Position numbers and translations under genes: made by a program. Positions 42,319 through 50,292 of a DNA stretch of 64,000 bases are shown here, in pieces. Position 1 is the stretch's first letter. The number at the start of each line of letters is the position of its first letter. Under the pieces are notes generated by a model that had not been told where the DNA came from, did no database searches, and worked only from the letters and a program-made list of their open reading frames with translations. This DNA comes from JAFLUQ01 sp964551215 (GTDB lineage: Bacteria; Bacillota; Clostridia; UMGS1883), in contig CAZKBV010000001.1 in NCBI GenBank assembly GCA_964551215.1, positions 1 to 64,000 on the forward strand. Reading direction: 5' to 3'.

Positions 42319-43149
42319 CTACTTGTGAGCGGAAAATCCGTTATCCCCCGAAGATTCATATTTTTCAAAATAGTTTTTATACAGTGTTTGTAATTGTACC
42401 CCGTTAGTTCCATCGGCAATTATGTATTCTGTCCTATCTCCGTTTTCGTCAGAAATGGATTCACTGATGAGTAACGGCACAAATAAAGAATCATATATAA
42501 TTTCTGCCGTGTTTCCACGAGATATATAATCCGTAGTAACACATTTGTCACTTATAATCCCTATTTCCGTTGCAACCGAAACATAGCCGACAGGATAATC
42601 CCCTCTTTGTTTAGCCACTTCTTCATAACCCAATGCGCATACAAGGATTTTTAACGCATCTTGATACGTTATATAATCGTCAGGCGCAAATAAATTTTCG
42701 GGGATCGTTGCGTTTGTTCCATACAATTCATTAAAATCATCTCTGTAGAACAGCTCGCTTTGATCAATTTCATTGCCGTTTTCATCTAAATCCACAAAGT
42801 ATAACTTCTCGGCTTCCATAACTCCATTTATCAACCCGCGGCTATAGCAAAACGTTATATATTGATTAGCCCAATGCTCCGTCGGCACATCCGCAAAAAA
42901 GTTGTTATTGTCAATCGACTTTTCTTTATCATCTATGCCTAACATCACCGAAACCATTTTGCAAAATTCCGCACGAGTAACGTTATTTTGAGGTTGAAAA
43001 CTGCCATCTTCATAACAATTTATAATATTATACTGTTTTAACTTTTCAATTTTTTGCTCCATTGAATAGGTCGTTGATGTTTCATCAGCGTATATGGTTA
43101 TATTAGATAAAAGACATATGACACAAAAAATAACGGTTAATTTTTTCAT
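42319..43149 (-). CDS. Exported SLH-domain protein
   Basis: 276 residues. Signal peptide to about residue 20 (MKKLTVIFCVICLLSNITIYA). SLH-type repeats: NNVTRAEFCKMVSVMLG with FADVPTEHWANQYITF, then ITYQDALKILVCALG and YISRGNTAEIIYDSL. The middle contains LYFVDLDENGNEIDQSEL, a segment also seen in the next protein. Probably attached to cell-wall secondary polymers. AT-rich relative to the core genes around it. Confidence 0.78.
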   Translation of the reverse strand: MKKLTVIFCVICLLSNITIYADETSTTYSMEQKIEKLKQYNIINCYEDGSFQPQNNVTRAEFCKMVSVMLGIDDKEKSIDNNNFFADVPTEHWANQYITFCYSRGLINGVMEAEKLYFVDLDENGNEIDQSELFYRDDFNELYGTNATIPENLFAPDDYITYQDALKILVCALGYEEVAKQRGDYPVGYVSVATEIGIISDKCVTTDYISRGNTAEIIYDSLFVPLLISESISDENGDRTEYIIADGTNGVQLQTLYKNYFEKYESSGDNGFSAHK

Positions 43150-43176
43150 ATAATAAATGTTCCTTTCTTAAATGGG

Positions 43177-43210
43177 TACAAGTAAACCCTAAAAATAGGG
43201 TTTACTTGTA
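43177..43210. other. Perfect 15-bp intercistronic hairpin
   Basis: TACAAGTAAACCCTA pairs without mismatch with its complement across an AAAA loop. No T-tract follows on the minus strand, so it looks like an mRNA processing or stabilising stem between two exported-protein genes rather than a terminator; partial termination is possible. Confidence 0.6.
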
Positions 43211-43217
43211 AAAAATA

Positions 43218-43775
43218 TTACAGGGCACTCCAAGAAATAGCTGCGTAGTACGAGTTGAAGTTTGTTGTTTTATATGTCAGCCCAAAGGAATAATATTGAC
43301 TTGAAGCGGTACTTAATCCTGTAATATAACCGTTTCTTAAATAGATGTCGTCACCTTGATCTCTTAAATCAAACGAGCCTTTATATTTACTGTTAGTTAT
43401 GTCATAAATATCAACAGTGGCATTTGCACCGGTTACTTCACCATAATAATAAAGTCTGCCTGAAGAATTGGCATTAAAGTGTTTGCCACATTGAACAACT
43501 GCCGCTTTATTACCGCTGATTGTGTAAGGACCATCGTCAAGATCATAATAAGAAGTAGAAACCCATCTCTGAAGTTTTGCCTGTTCATATGCTTCCGCCA
43601 CATCATCCAGATAAACGAGATCAATGATGTCGATTACATTCCCATTTTCATCTGTTTCAACAAACTGGATGTTATCATCGGTTATCGGTTCGACCGCAAA
43701 AGCTCCAACACACATTGCCGACATAGCCACAACTGTTGCTAAACACATAGCAAGAATCTTCTTAAGCTTTTTCAT
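43218..43775 (-). CDS. Small exported protein, unknown function
   Basis: 185 residues. Signal peptide of about 27 residues (MKKLKKILAMCLATVVAMSA, ending GAFA). The mature part starts with QFVETDENGNVIDIIDLVYLDD (key elements FVETDENGN and DLVYLDD), shared with the neighbouring SLH protein, and continues as a beta-rich domain of about 110 residues with many Tyr, Ser and Asn. Preceded by AGGAGG. Not recognised. Confidence 0.72.
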   Translation of the reverse strand: MKKLKKILAMCLATVVAMSAMCVGAFAVEPITDDNIQFVETDENGNVIDIIDLVYLDDVAEAYEQAKLQRWVSTSYYDLDDGPYTISGNKAAVVQCGKHFNANSSGRLYYYGEVTGANATVDIYDITNSKYKGSFDLRDQGDDIYLRNGYITGLSTASSQYYSFGLTYKTTNFNSYYAAISWSAL

Positions 43776-44005
43776 AAATAAAATCCTCCTTAAAAAATAT
43801 TTTTATACATATTGATTACCGATAAATCATTTCAATCGGCTTAAAACATTTTGCCGGTTATTGCTTTAACATATCTATGTTTCTTTAATACTGCATAATT
43901 ACAGAATCAACAAAACATAACATAATCGGCAGAGAACGGAGCCAATATGTATAACTCCGTCTGTATTTCTCAGTCCAACGGAATCACCTCCCTAAATGCA
44001 TATTT

Positions 44006-44440
44006 TTATTTGGAACCGTAATCATATGTGTCGCTGTATTTGGTTACGGACTCAATGCAGCTTCCGTTGCTGTTATAAGCTTTGTGTACGCTGTAAAGCC
44101 GATATTTATATCCTTTTAAAGGCGTGTAATATTTATCCACCTTGGCAATCTGTTCTCCGGTATCGCTCCATGTTTCTATTGTCTCCCAGCCGCCGTCATA
44201 ACGTTGAAGATTTACCGTTACCCCCGCTGTATAGTTGTCTTCTGTCATCGTATTGCCTGAACATTCAAACATTCCGCCGCTCATTTTTAGATTTAGGTAA
44301 GCATTGCTTATGGCAATATAGTTTGCCGAATCTACGGACAATGTACTTAGCCCTTGCGCTTCGGACGTCATAAATAAACAGCCGAGCACAACCAACGACG
44401 CGATGTTCCGAATAAAATTTTTTAACCCTTGCTTTTTCAT
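44006..44440 (-). CDS. Small exported protein, unknown function
   Basis: 144 residues with an N-terminal signal (NFIRNIASLVVLGCLFMTSEAQG). The mature part is a beta-rich domain (ANYIAISNAYLNLKMSG, VTVNLQRYDGGWETIETWSD) resembling small Firmicute exported proteins of unknown role. The ATG at 44440 has AAAGGAG 8 bases upstream; the in-frame GTG before it does not. First exported gene downstream of the sigma/DUF4367 pair, from which a terminator separates it. Confidence 0.68.
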   Translation of the reverse strand: MKKQGLKNFIRNIASLVVLGCLFMTSEAQGLSTLSVDSANYIAISNAYLNLKMSGGMFECSGNTMTEDNYTAGVTVNLQRYDGGWETIETWSDTGEQIAKVDKYYTPLKGYKYRLYSVHKAYNSNGSCIESVTKYSDTYDYGSK

Positions 44441-44513
44441 AAACACATCTCCTTTTGACTTTTGACTTTTTGTCTTTGATTATCCCTTCATATATTAAAA
44501 CGATTTAAAAGGC

Positions 44514-44531
44514 AAAAAGTGTAAACTTTTT
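44514..44531. promoter_or_regulatory. Short inverted repeat upstream of the exported gene
   Basis: AAAAAGT-GTAA-ACTTTTT is a perfect 7-bp inverted repeat in the AT-rich region that should hold the promoter of the gene at 44006-44440. No standard SigA promoter pair stands out there, so a dedicated sigma factor may be used. Confidence 0.3.
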
Positions 44532-44579
44532 TTCAAAAAAATTCATTTTTGTAAAAATTATACAAAAATTCGCGACAAA

Positions 44580-44619
44580 TTTTATACAAAACGCCGACCG
44601 GTTTGTCCGTGTCGGCGTT
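44580..44619 (-). terminator. Intrinsic terminator after the sigma/DUF4367 pair
   Basis: Minus strand AACGCCGAC pairs perfectly with GTCGGCGTT, followed by TTGTATAAAATTT. Confidence 0.7.
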
Positions 44620-44649
44620 TGTAATCATGAAGTCAAGGGAAATGTCGTT

Positions 44650-45357
44650 TTATCTTACTTCCCTTATGCCTTCCAAAATTTTATAAAGCTCGTCCTTTGA
44701 TATTGAACCCATTAAAATATAAGCATAATTGTCGTCGTTCCAAACAAAGGCGTTGTGCCTTTTGTTTGTTATATAAACGCCTTCGTATCCGTTAATCTCA
44801 ATGGTTTCAATTTCGGCGTTCTCGGTATCAATGTCAAATAAGCCTTCGGGGAATCTGACGCTTAACGAAAAGCTCTTTGAATTCTCGAAATTTTTATATA
44901 TTGCATCGAACATACTTTTGCTATGTTTCTTTTCCGAAAGCTCAAAGCCTTCGGGGATATATTCCAGCTCAAAATCGCCCACCGCGTTACGGATTGCCCC
45001 TCTCTCAGCAAAGGTAAAGGTTGTTCCCGGAGAGCTTCTGTCAAACACAAAATTCAGCACCTTTACGCGCCACGCCTCAACCCCGAATGTGGTTATCGCA
45101 AGCCCCGCCAAAATAATTATAAATACGCAGGCAATCTTTTTGCCGTTTGCCATAAGCTGTTTGCCGACTTTTTTCCGGCGGTTTTCAGCCAAAAGCTTTC
45201 GGATTTTCTTATGCCCCTTTACCGAAAGCGAAAGACTCTCGTTCTCGGTTTCGGCATACAGCCCGTCAATATAAGAGCTTTCCTTTTCATATTCGGATTT
45301 GGCGGCTTTTTCAAGCATAATGTCAAAAACCCGCTCAAAGGTGTTCTCTGTTTTCAT
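44650..45357 (-). CDS. DUF4367 membrane protein, probable anti-sigma factor
   Basis: 235 residues: cytoplasmic N-terminus (1-70), one transmembrane helix at about 74-94 (IACVFIIILAGLAITTFGV) and an extracytoplasmic DUF4367 domain (NAVGDFELEYIPEGFEL, INGYEGVYI, NDDNYAYILMGSIS). Starts one base after the sigma factor stop codon. By analogy to paired genes in Clostridia it should hold the sigma factor inactive until an envelope signal arrives. Confidence 0.78.
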   Translation of the reverse strand: MKTENTFERVFDIMLEKAAKSEYEKESSYIDGLYAETENESLSLSVKGHKKIRKLLAENRRKKVGKQLMANGKKIACVFIIILAGLAITTFGVEAWRVKVLNFVFDRSSPGTTFTFAERGAIRNAVGDFELEYIPEGFELSEKKHSKSMFDAIYKNFENSKSFSLSVRFPEGLFDIDTENAEIETIEINGYEGVYITNKRHNAFVWNDDNYAYILMGSISKDELYKILEGIREVR

Positions 45358-45358
45358 G

Positions 45359-45883
45359 TTAAAGCCTCCCTTCCATATATTTTCTTATTTCATCTTTGAT
45401 TTTTCTGATATCTTTTTTTACGGTTTCGCTCGAAACATTCAGCGTCTTCGCGATGTCGTCGATTTTTAATTCGTAATTATACTTTAACAAAAAAATATCC
45501 TTTTTTCTTTGAGAAAGTCTGTCTATCGCTTCGGAAAGCTCGGCCAGCGTTTCCGCCGAAAGCACGATTTTTTCCGGAGATTTATAGTTGCCGTCAGCGG
45601 CTTCTTCTATATTATCGATATATTCTACCCTGTGGTAAGCGTTTTGCATATCAATGGAAATATTTCGGCATATCAAAGCCAAAAAGTTTCGACATTCGCT
45701 TTCATTGCGCCCTTCAAGCTGATATAATATTTTCATTGTCCGCTCAAAGGTCGCGCTTAGAGCGTCTTCGGCCAAGTAGCTGTCCCGCAAAATATCGTTC
45801 GCGATTTTATAAATAAGCTTATTATATTTTTTGTACAGATACTCTAATTTTTGGTAACCATTCATTTTCTCAAATTTTTTCAC
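45359..45883 (-). CDS. ECF-type RNA polymerase sigma factor
   Basis: About 174 residues. Region 2: KLIYKIANDILRDSYLAEDA and LSATFERTMKIL; region 4: LSQRKKDIFLLKYNYELKIDDI and ASTL-like LNVSSETVKKDIRKI. The longer frame back to an ATG at 45937 is rejected because that ATG lies inside the promoter spacer; a GTG at 45883 with AGGTGG 5 bases upstream is the likely start. Pairs with the DUF4367 gene and probably controls the exported-protein genes downstream. Confidence 0.85.
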   Translation of the reverse strand: MKKFEKMNGYQKLEYLYKKYNKLIYKIANDILRDSYLAEDALSATFERTMKILYQLEGRNESECRNFLALICRNISIDMQNAYHRVEYIDNIEEAADGNYKSPEKIVLSAETLAELSEAIDRLSQRKKDIFLLKYNYELKIDDIAKTLNVSSETVKKDIRKIKDEIRKYMEGRL

Positions 45884-45927
45884 GTATTCCACCTGCCTGT
45901 TTCGCGGCTCAGCTGCTCCGTAAGATA

Positions 45928-45956
45928 AGTATATCATGCTTTTAAATTTTTGTCAA
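45928..45956 (-). promoter_or_regulatory. SigA-type promoter of the sigma/DUF4367 operon
   Basis: Minus strand TTGACA (45956-45951), 17-base spacer, TATACT (45933-45928). Confidence 0.8.
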
Positions 45957-46101
45957 CACGCCGAAAGGCGGCGCGCCTTGGGGGAATACAAAGACGGGCC
46001 GCGTTTGTTTTTTACGGCCCCTTCCGCGCTGTCAATTGTCCGAATAAATTTTTATTTCTATGGAAAAATACCCTTAAATAAATCTTTCGGAGGATTGCAG
46101 C

Positions 46102-46770
46102 ATGAGTGAGCTTACACAGGTGGCGCTGACAGCGCTTATTTCGGCGGCCGTACTTTTTGTTCTTACGGAGCTTATGGGTCAAAAGCAGCTTTCCCAGCTC
46201 AATATGTTCGACTACGTTACCGGCATAACCATAGGCTCCATTGCGGCGGAAATGGCCACGGAGCTTGAAAAAAATCCGCTGAACGGCATTGCCGCAATGG
46301 CGGTATACGCCCTTTTGGGGATACTCTTTTCCTATATAGGCCGAAAAAACCTTAAGCTAAGGCGTACGCTCAACGGGAAAATATATCTCCTTATGGAGGA
46401 CGGCAAGCTGAACAAAAAGGAATTTGCCAAGGCCCACATAGATTTAAGCGACTTTCTCATGTTCGCCAGAATACAGGGCTATTACGACCCCTCCCGAATA
46501 AGCGCCGCCCTAATGGAGCCGAACGGCGCCCTGAGCTTTCTGCCCCGCGAAAGCGACCGTCCGGCGACAGTGGAAGATTTGGGGCTTAAAAGGGAGCAAA
46601 GCCGCATGGCCCGCAACCTTATTATGGACGGGAAAATTATGGAGGAAAGTCTGCGCCGAAGCGGAATAAGCCGTCGGCGGCTGGAGGAAGAGTGCCGCAA
46701 AAACGGCTACGACCGCGTTGAGGACGTTTTCCTCGCGACAGTAAGCAACGGCGTTGTTACCTTTTACTAA
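46102..46770 (+). CDS. DUF421 (YetF-like) membrane protein
   Basis: 222 residues: three helices in the first 80 residues, with MGQKQLSQLNMFDYVTGITIGSIAAE (key parts GQKQLSQLNMFDYV and ITIGSIAAE) as the family signature, followed by the cytoplasmic DUF421 domain (LMEDGKLNKKEFAKAHI). Homologues such as YetF and YdfR in Bacillus are membrane proteins, some linked to spore germination; function is poorly defined. Ends 7 bases before the convergent DUF6514 gene. Confidence 0.9.
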   Translation: MSELTQVALTALISAAVLFVLTELMGQKQLSQLNMFDYVTGITIGSIAAEMATELEKNPLNGIAAMAVYALLGILFSYIGRKNLKLRRTLNGKIYLLMEDGKLNKKEFAKAHIDLSDFLMFARIQGYYDPSRISAALMEPNGALSFLPRESDRPATVEDLGLKREQSRMARNLIMDGKIMEESLRRSGISRRRLEEECRKNGYDRVEDVFLATVSNGVVTFY

Positions 46771-46777
46771 AGGCCCC

Positions 46778-47020
46778 TTAAAGCACGTCCTCCGCTATAT
46801 CCTCCATATGACAGGGACAAATTTCATTTTCCTCCAAAAATCGGGCAAATTTTGCCGCTCTTTCCTCCGAGGCAAAAATTCCCGAAAGGAAAGCCTCCTC
46901 CACAAGCCTTCCGTTTTGTAATCTTCTTCCCCTTATTCCATAGGAAACAGCGCTTTTTCCCATTACGACTTCCACAACGGCCATCGGTTCGTATATAAAA
47001 ACCCGACCGCTCTTTCCCAT
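46778..47020 (-). CDS. DUF6514-like small protein
   Basis: 80 residues. Pattern SYGIRG, a central F-x-S-GIFASEERAAKFARFLEENE and ending CHMEDIAEDVL fits a small Clostridia family with a beta hairpin followed by two helices. No signal peptide. Function unknown. Starts 8 bases after GGAGG and has its own promoter. Confidence 0.65.
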   Translation of the reverse strand: MGKSGRVFIYEPMAVVEVVMGKSAVSYGIRGRRLQNGRLVEEAFLSGIFASEERAAKFARFLEENEICPCHMEDIAEDVL

Positions 47021-47090
47021 GGCTTTGTCCTCCTTTCATCAAAGCGCCATAGGCGTAAATTTTTCAGAGATTCTCTTGGAAACAGTACAC

Positions 47091-47119
47091 ATTATAACAT
47101 ACGTTATCCGTGTTTTCAA
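47091..47119 (-). promoter_or_regulatory. SigA-type promoter of the DUF6514 gene
   Basis: Minus strand TTGAAA (47119-47114), 17-base spacer, TATAAT (47096-47091). Confidence 0.75.
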
Positions 47120-47427
47120 CGCGAAAAATTCCCCTCGTAAGCCCGAATTTCCGGTTTTTCGCCTGTTGAAAACCGGTATTTTTTTGCGCTGTTTTATATA
47201 AAAATGTCGTGTTTTTTCAAATACGGCACATTATGTTCGGTTTCGCTTCGCTTTCCGATACAAGATTTTTCGCTATATTTTGCAAAGAAATATTAAATTT
47301 TCTTCATTATTTTTGCTGTTTATCCTTTGCCGAATACGCAAAATCAAAAAAATCTCCGTGTTTCTTGTTTATACGGCAATATTAAGGATTTATTCACATT
47401 ATTTTTCTTGCTCACGGGGCAAATATG
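47120..47427. other. Intergenic region with an orphan plus-strand terminator
   Basis: About 300 AT-rich bases between divergent genes. The only clear structure is CCGGTTTT/AAAACCGG followed by T-rich sequence at 47151-47186, a plus-strand terminator with no plus-strand gene directly upstream. No convincing open frame was seen. Confidence 0.5.
47151..47186 (+). terminator. Orphan intrinsic terminator
   Basis: An 8-bp perfect stem followed by TATTTTTTT. It could stop read-through from the DUF421 gene after it crosses the DUF6514 gene in antisense, or end a short unannotated RNA. Confidence 0.5.
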
Positions 47428-47436
47428 TGCTATAAT
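47428..47436 (+). promoter_or_regulatory. Extended -10 promoter of the GT51 gene
   Basis: TGC followed by TATAAT (47431-47436), with TTGCTC as a weak -35 at 17 bases. It lies 25 bases before the start codon and shows that an in-frame ATG at 47425 is not used. Confidence 0.7.
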
Positions 47437-47460
47437 ACAGTAAGAAACGGAGGCGAAAAT

Positions 47461-48135
47461 ATGCTCAAATTCATAAAACGGCTGATAAGCGCCGTGCTTA
47501 TTCTCGCTCTGTGCTCCGCAGCGCTGCTTGCGTTTTTGGGATACAGAGAAAGCCGGACGGCTCTGGCGGAAAAGCCCCTTGACTCCGCCGTGGCGGAAAT
47601 ACGGGCAAAAGAACATTTCACGTCTCTTTCCGACCTTCCGGAAATTTATACCGACGCCGTTGTGGCCGTCGAGGATCACCGTTTCCGTATGCATTTCGGA
47701 ATAGACCCCTTGGGGATAGCCCGGGCAATTATTGTGAACATTCGCGGCGGAGAGCTTAAAGAGGGCGGCAGCACCATAACCCAGCAGCTTATTAAAAACA
47801 TATATTTCCCCGAAAACAGGGATATTATCAAAAAAGTCGCCGAAGCCATTCTCGCGGTAAAGCTGGAAAACAATTATTCAAAGGACGACATTCTTGAGCT
47901 TTACGTAAACAACATCTATTTCGGCGACGGCTACTACTGCGTATATGACGCTTCAATGGGGTATTTCGATAAGACTCCCGACAAAATGAACGCCTACGAA
48001 AGCACGCTTCTGGCGGGGATTCCCAACGCTCCGTCGGTTTATTCTCCGACGAAGAACCCCGATTTGGCCGAGCAGCGGCGCCAAACTGTGCTGAAAAAGA
48101 TGAAAGCCGAGGGCTACGATACGGGCGAAGAATAA
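47461..48135 (+). CDS. GT51 peptidoglycan glycosyltransferase (monofunctional)
   Basis: 224 residues. N-terminal membrane anchor (FIKRLISAVLILALCSAALLAFL) and a transglycosylase domain with the donor-site AVEDHRFRMHFGID, the GGSTITQQLIKN motif and a downstream ILELYVNNIYFG. No transpeptidase domain follows, so it is a monofunctional lipid II polymerase (MtgA-like). The ATG at 47461 follows GGAGG. Confidence 0.93.
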   Translation: MLKFIKRLISAVLILALCSAALLAFLGYRESRTALAEKPLDSAVAEIRAKEHFTSLSDLPEIYTDAVVAVEDHRFRMHFGIDPLGIARAIIVNIRGGELKEGGSTITQQLIKNIYFPENRDIIKKVAEAILAVKLENNYSKDDILELYVNNIYFGDGYYCVYDASMGYFDKTPDKMNAYESTLLAGIPNAPSVYSPTKNPDLAEQRRQTVLKKMKAEGYDTGEE

Positions 48136-48212
48136 AAAACGATTGGGTAACCGCCCGGGTCGGCAGTCCGAGAGCCGATTTTAAACCCCCTTCATTTTTT
48201 CTTCCAAAGCTA

Positions 48213-48240
48213 TTGACAAATTTGAAAATTATTATATAAT
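48213..48240 (+). promoter_or_regulatory. SigA-type promoter of pruA
   Basis: TTGACA (48213-48218), 16-base spacer, TATAAT (48235-48240). Confidence 0.8.
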
Positions 48241-48292
48241 TATTTGTGTAAATAGCGCAATCAAATAATATTATAAGGAAGGACGACGGTAA

Positions 48293-49921
48293 ATGAACAA
48301 CGCATATTTTTCCATACACGAGCCTGCCAACGAGACTATACACGGCTATATGCCCGGCAGCAAGGAACGCGCTTCCCTTAAGGCGGAGCTTAAGCGGCAA
48401 AGCGCGACGGTGGTAAACATTCCCCTTGTTATCGGAGGGAAGGAAATCTTTACCGACAATGTTACAGAAATAACAATGCCTCATGACCATCACCACGTAA
48501 TCGCCAGGTGCTGTCTTGCCGGTGAGGATGAGCTTAACATGGCAATCGACGCGGCAATGAGCGCAAAAAAGGCTTGGGCGTCAATGCCTTGGGAACACAG
48601 AGCGTCCATATTCATGAAGGCGGCCGAGCTTCTCGCCGGTCCGAGGAGAGACAAGCTCAACGCGGCAACAATGCTGGGTCAGAGCAAAACCGCTTTTCAG
48701 GCCGAAATTGATTCCGCCTGCGAGCTTACGGACTTTATCCGCTACAATGTCTATAACGCTCAGGAGCTTTACAAGACTCAGCCCAACAGCGTCGGCGCAG
48801 TCTGGAACAGAAACGAGTTCCGCCCTCTTGACGGTTTTGTAACCGCCCTTACTCCGTTTAACTTCACATCTATCGGCGGCAATCTTGCCATTGCCCCCGC
48901 GATAATGGGCAACACCGTTCTTTGGAAGCCCTCCACCACGGCTGTGCTTTCCAACTACTACTTTATGAAGCTCCTTGAGGAGGCCGGTCTCCCCGCCGGA
49001 GTTATCAACTTCATCCCTTGCAGGGGCGTGGATATAAGCAAGTACGTTATTCCCCACAAGGATTTCGCCGGCTTCCACTTTACAGGCTCCACCAAGGTGT
49101 TCAGCGGCGTATGGACGACCGTGGGCCAAAATATTTCCACATACAAAAGCTATCCCAGAATCGTGGGCGAAACAGGCGGCAAGGACTTTATCTTCGCTCA
49201 CGGCAGCGCGGATGTCGAAGCCCTCAGCGCGGCCATTGTAAGAGGCGCCTTTGAGTTTCAGGGTCAGAAATGCTCGGCAGCGTCCAGAGCCTATATCCCC
49301 GCAAGCATATGGGAGGAAGTCAAGACAAGAGTGCTTGCCGAGGCCGCTAAGCTTAAGGTAGGCGACGTCGCGGACTTCTCCACCTTCATGGGAGCGGTTA
49401 TCGACAAGGCCTCCTTTGACAACATCAAGTCTTACATAGATTACGCCAACGAATCTGAGGACGCGGAGGTGCTCTGCGGCTCGTATGACGACAGCAAGGG
49501 CTGGTTCGTTAAGCCTACGGTTATTTTGGCTAAAAAGCCGGATTTCAAAACTATGGCCGAAGAAATATTCGGGCCTGTTATCACCGTTTACGTTTACGAT
49601 GACGACAAGCTGGACGAAACGTTGGAGCTTTGCGACAAAACCAGCGCGTATGCCCTTACCGGAGCTATTTTCGCTCAGGACAGAAACGCTTTGATGCATA
49701 TGGAGGAAGCTCTTAACAGCGCGGCAGGCAACTTCTATATCAACGATAAGCCCACCGGCGCGGTTGTAGGTCAGCAGCCTTTCGGCGGCGCGCGGGCTTC
49801 CGGCACAAACGATAAGGCCGGCAGTATCTTCAACCTTATCCGCTGGGTAAATATCAAGTGTACAAAAGAGAATTTCGTCCCCTCCTACGACATCAATTAT
49901 CCCTATATGTGCGAGGAATAA
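48293..49921 (+). CDS. pruA: L-glutamate gamma-semialdehyde dehydrogenase
   Basis: 542 residues, ALDH4/PruA type. NAD site and substrate motifs: ALTPFNFTSIGGNLA, FTGSTKVF, the catalytic Glu in GETGGKDF and the catalytic Cys in FQGQKCSAASRA. Oxidises pyrroline-5-carboxylate/glutamate semialdehyde to glutamate in proline or arginine/ornithine breakdown. No proline dehydrogenase gene is adjacent. Single gene with its own promoter and terminator. Confidence 0.95.
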   Translation: MNNAYFSIHEPANETIHGYMPGSKERASLKAELKRQSATVVNIPLVIGGKEIFTDNVTEITMPHDHHHVIARCCLAGEDELNMAIDAAMSAKKAWASMPWEHRASIFMKAAELLAGPRRDKLNAATMLGQSKTAFQAEIDSACELTDFIRYNVYNAQELYKTQPNSVGAVWNRNEFRPLDGFVTALTPFNFTSIGGNLAIAPAIMGNTVLWKPSTTAVLSNYYFMKLLEEAGLPAGVINFIPCRGVDISKYVIPHKDFAGFHFTGSTKVFSGVWTTVGQNISTYKSYPRIVGETGGKDFIFAHGSADVEALSAAIVRGAFEFQGQKCSAASRAYIPASIWEEVKTRVLAEAAKLKVGDVADFSTFMGAVIDKASFDNIKSYIDYANESEDAEVLCGSYDDSKGWFVKPTVILAKKPDFKTMAEEIFGPVITVYVYDDDKLDETLELCDKTSAYALTGAIFAQDRNALMHMEEALNSAAGNFYINDKPTGAVVGQQPFGGARASGTNDKAGSIFNLIRWVNIKCTKENFVPSYDINYPYMCEE

Positions 49922-49935
49922 TCCCGAATTTGGTT

Positions 49936-49973
49936 ATGAGCCTTGGCAAAAGCTGCCAAGGCTCATGTTTTAT
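49936..49973 (+). terminator. Intrinsic terminator after pruA
   Basis: ATGAGCCTTGGC and its complement form a perfect 12-bp stem with a 7-base loop, followed by GTTTTATT. Confidence 0.88.
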
Positions 49974-50037
49974 TGCATAAACCTCCGCGTCGGCGCATAT
50001 ATATTACGGTAAAACCGCATGAAAGGGGAGCTGTATT

Positions 50038-50292
50038 TTGCCCGACAACGGAAACCTTATACTTGAAAACCGGGAAAAGCTCAGTGTTACAGCAGTAAAC
50101 GACGTGGAAAGCTTTGACGAGAAAAGGATAGTTCTTAAAACCGGCGACTGTCGGCTGATAATTGAAGGGAACGGGCTTAAAATAAGCAGTGTTAACGTAG
50201 AGAACGGCGAAGCCGTTATTACCGGACTTGTAAGCAGCTGCGCCTATATCGGCGCAAGGCAGGGTTCCTTATGGGGGAAGCTCTCAAAATGA
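50038..50292 (+). CDS. yabP: Sporulation protein YabP
   Basis: 84 residues with the YabP/YqfC core: LSVTAVNDVESFDEKRIVL without breaks, then GDCRLIIEGNGLKISSV. Starts at a TTG after GGGGAG. YabP is needed with YabQ for cortex formation or spore coat assembly in Bacillus. Overlaps yabQ by 22 bases. Confidence 0.88.
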   Translation: MPDNGNLILENREKLSVTAVNDVESFDEKRIVLKTGDCRLIIEGNGLKISSVNVENGEAVITGLVSSCAYIGARQGSLWGKLSK

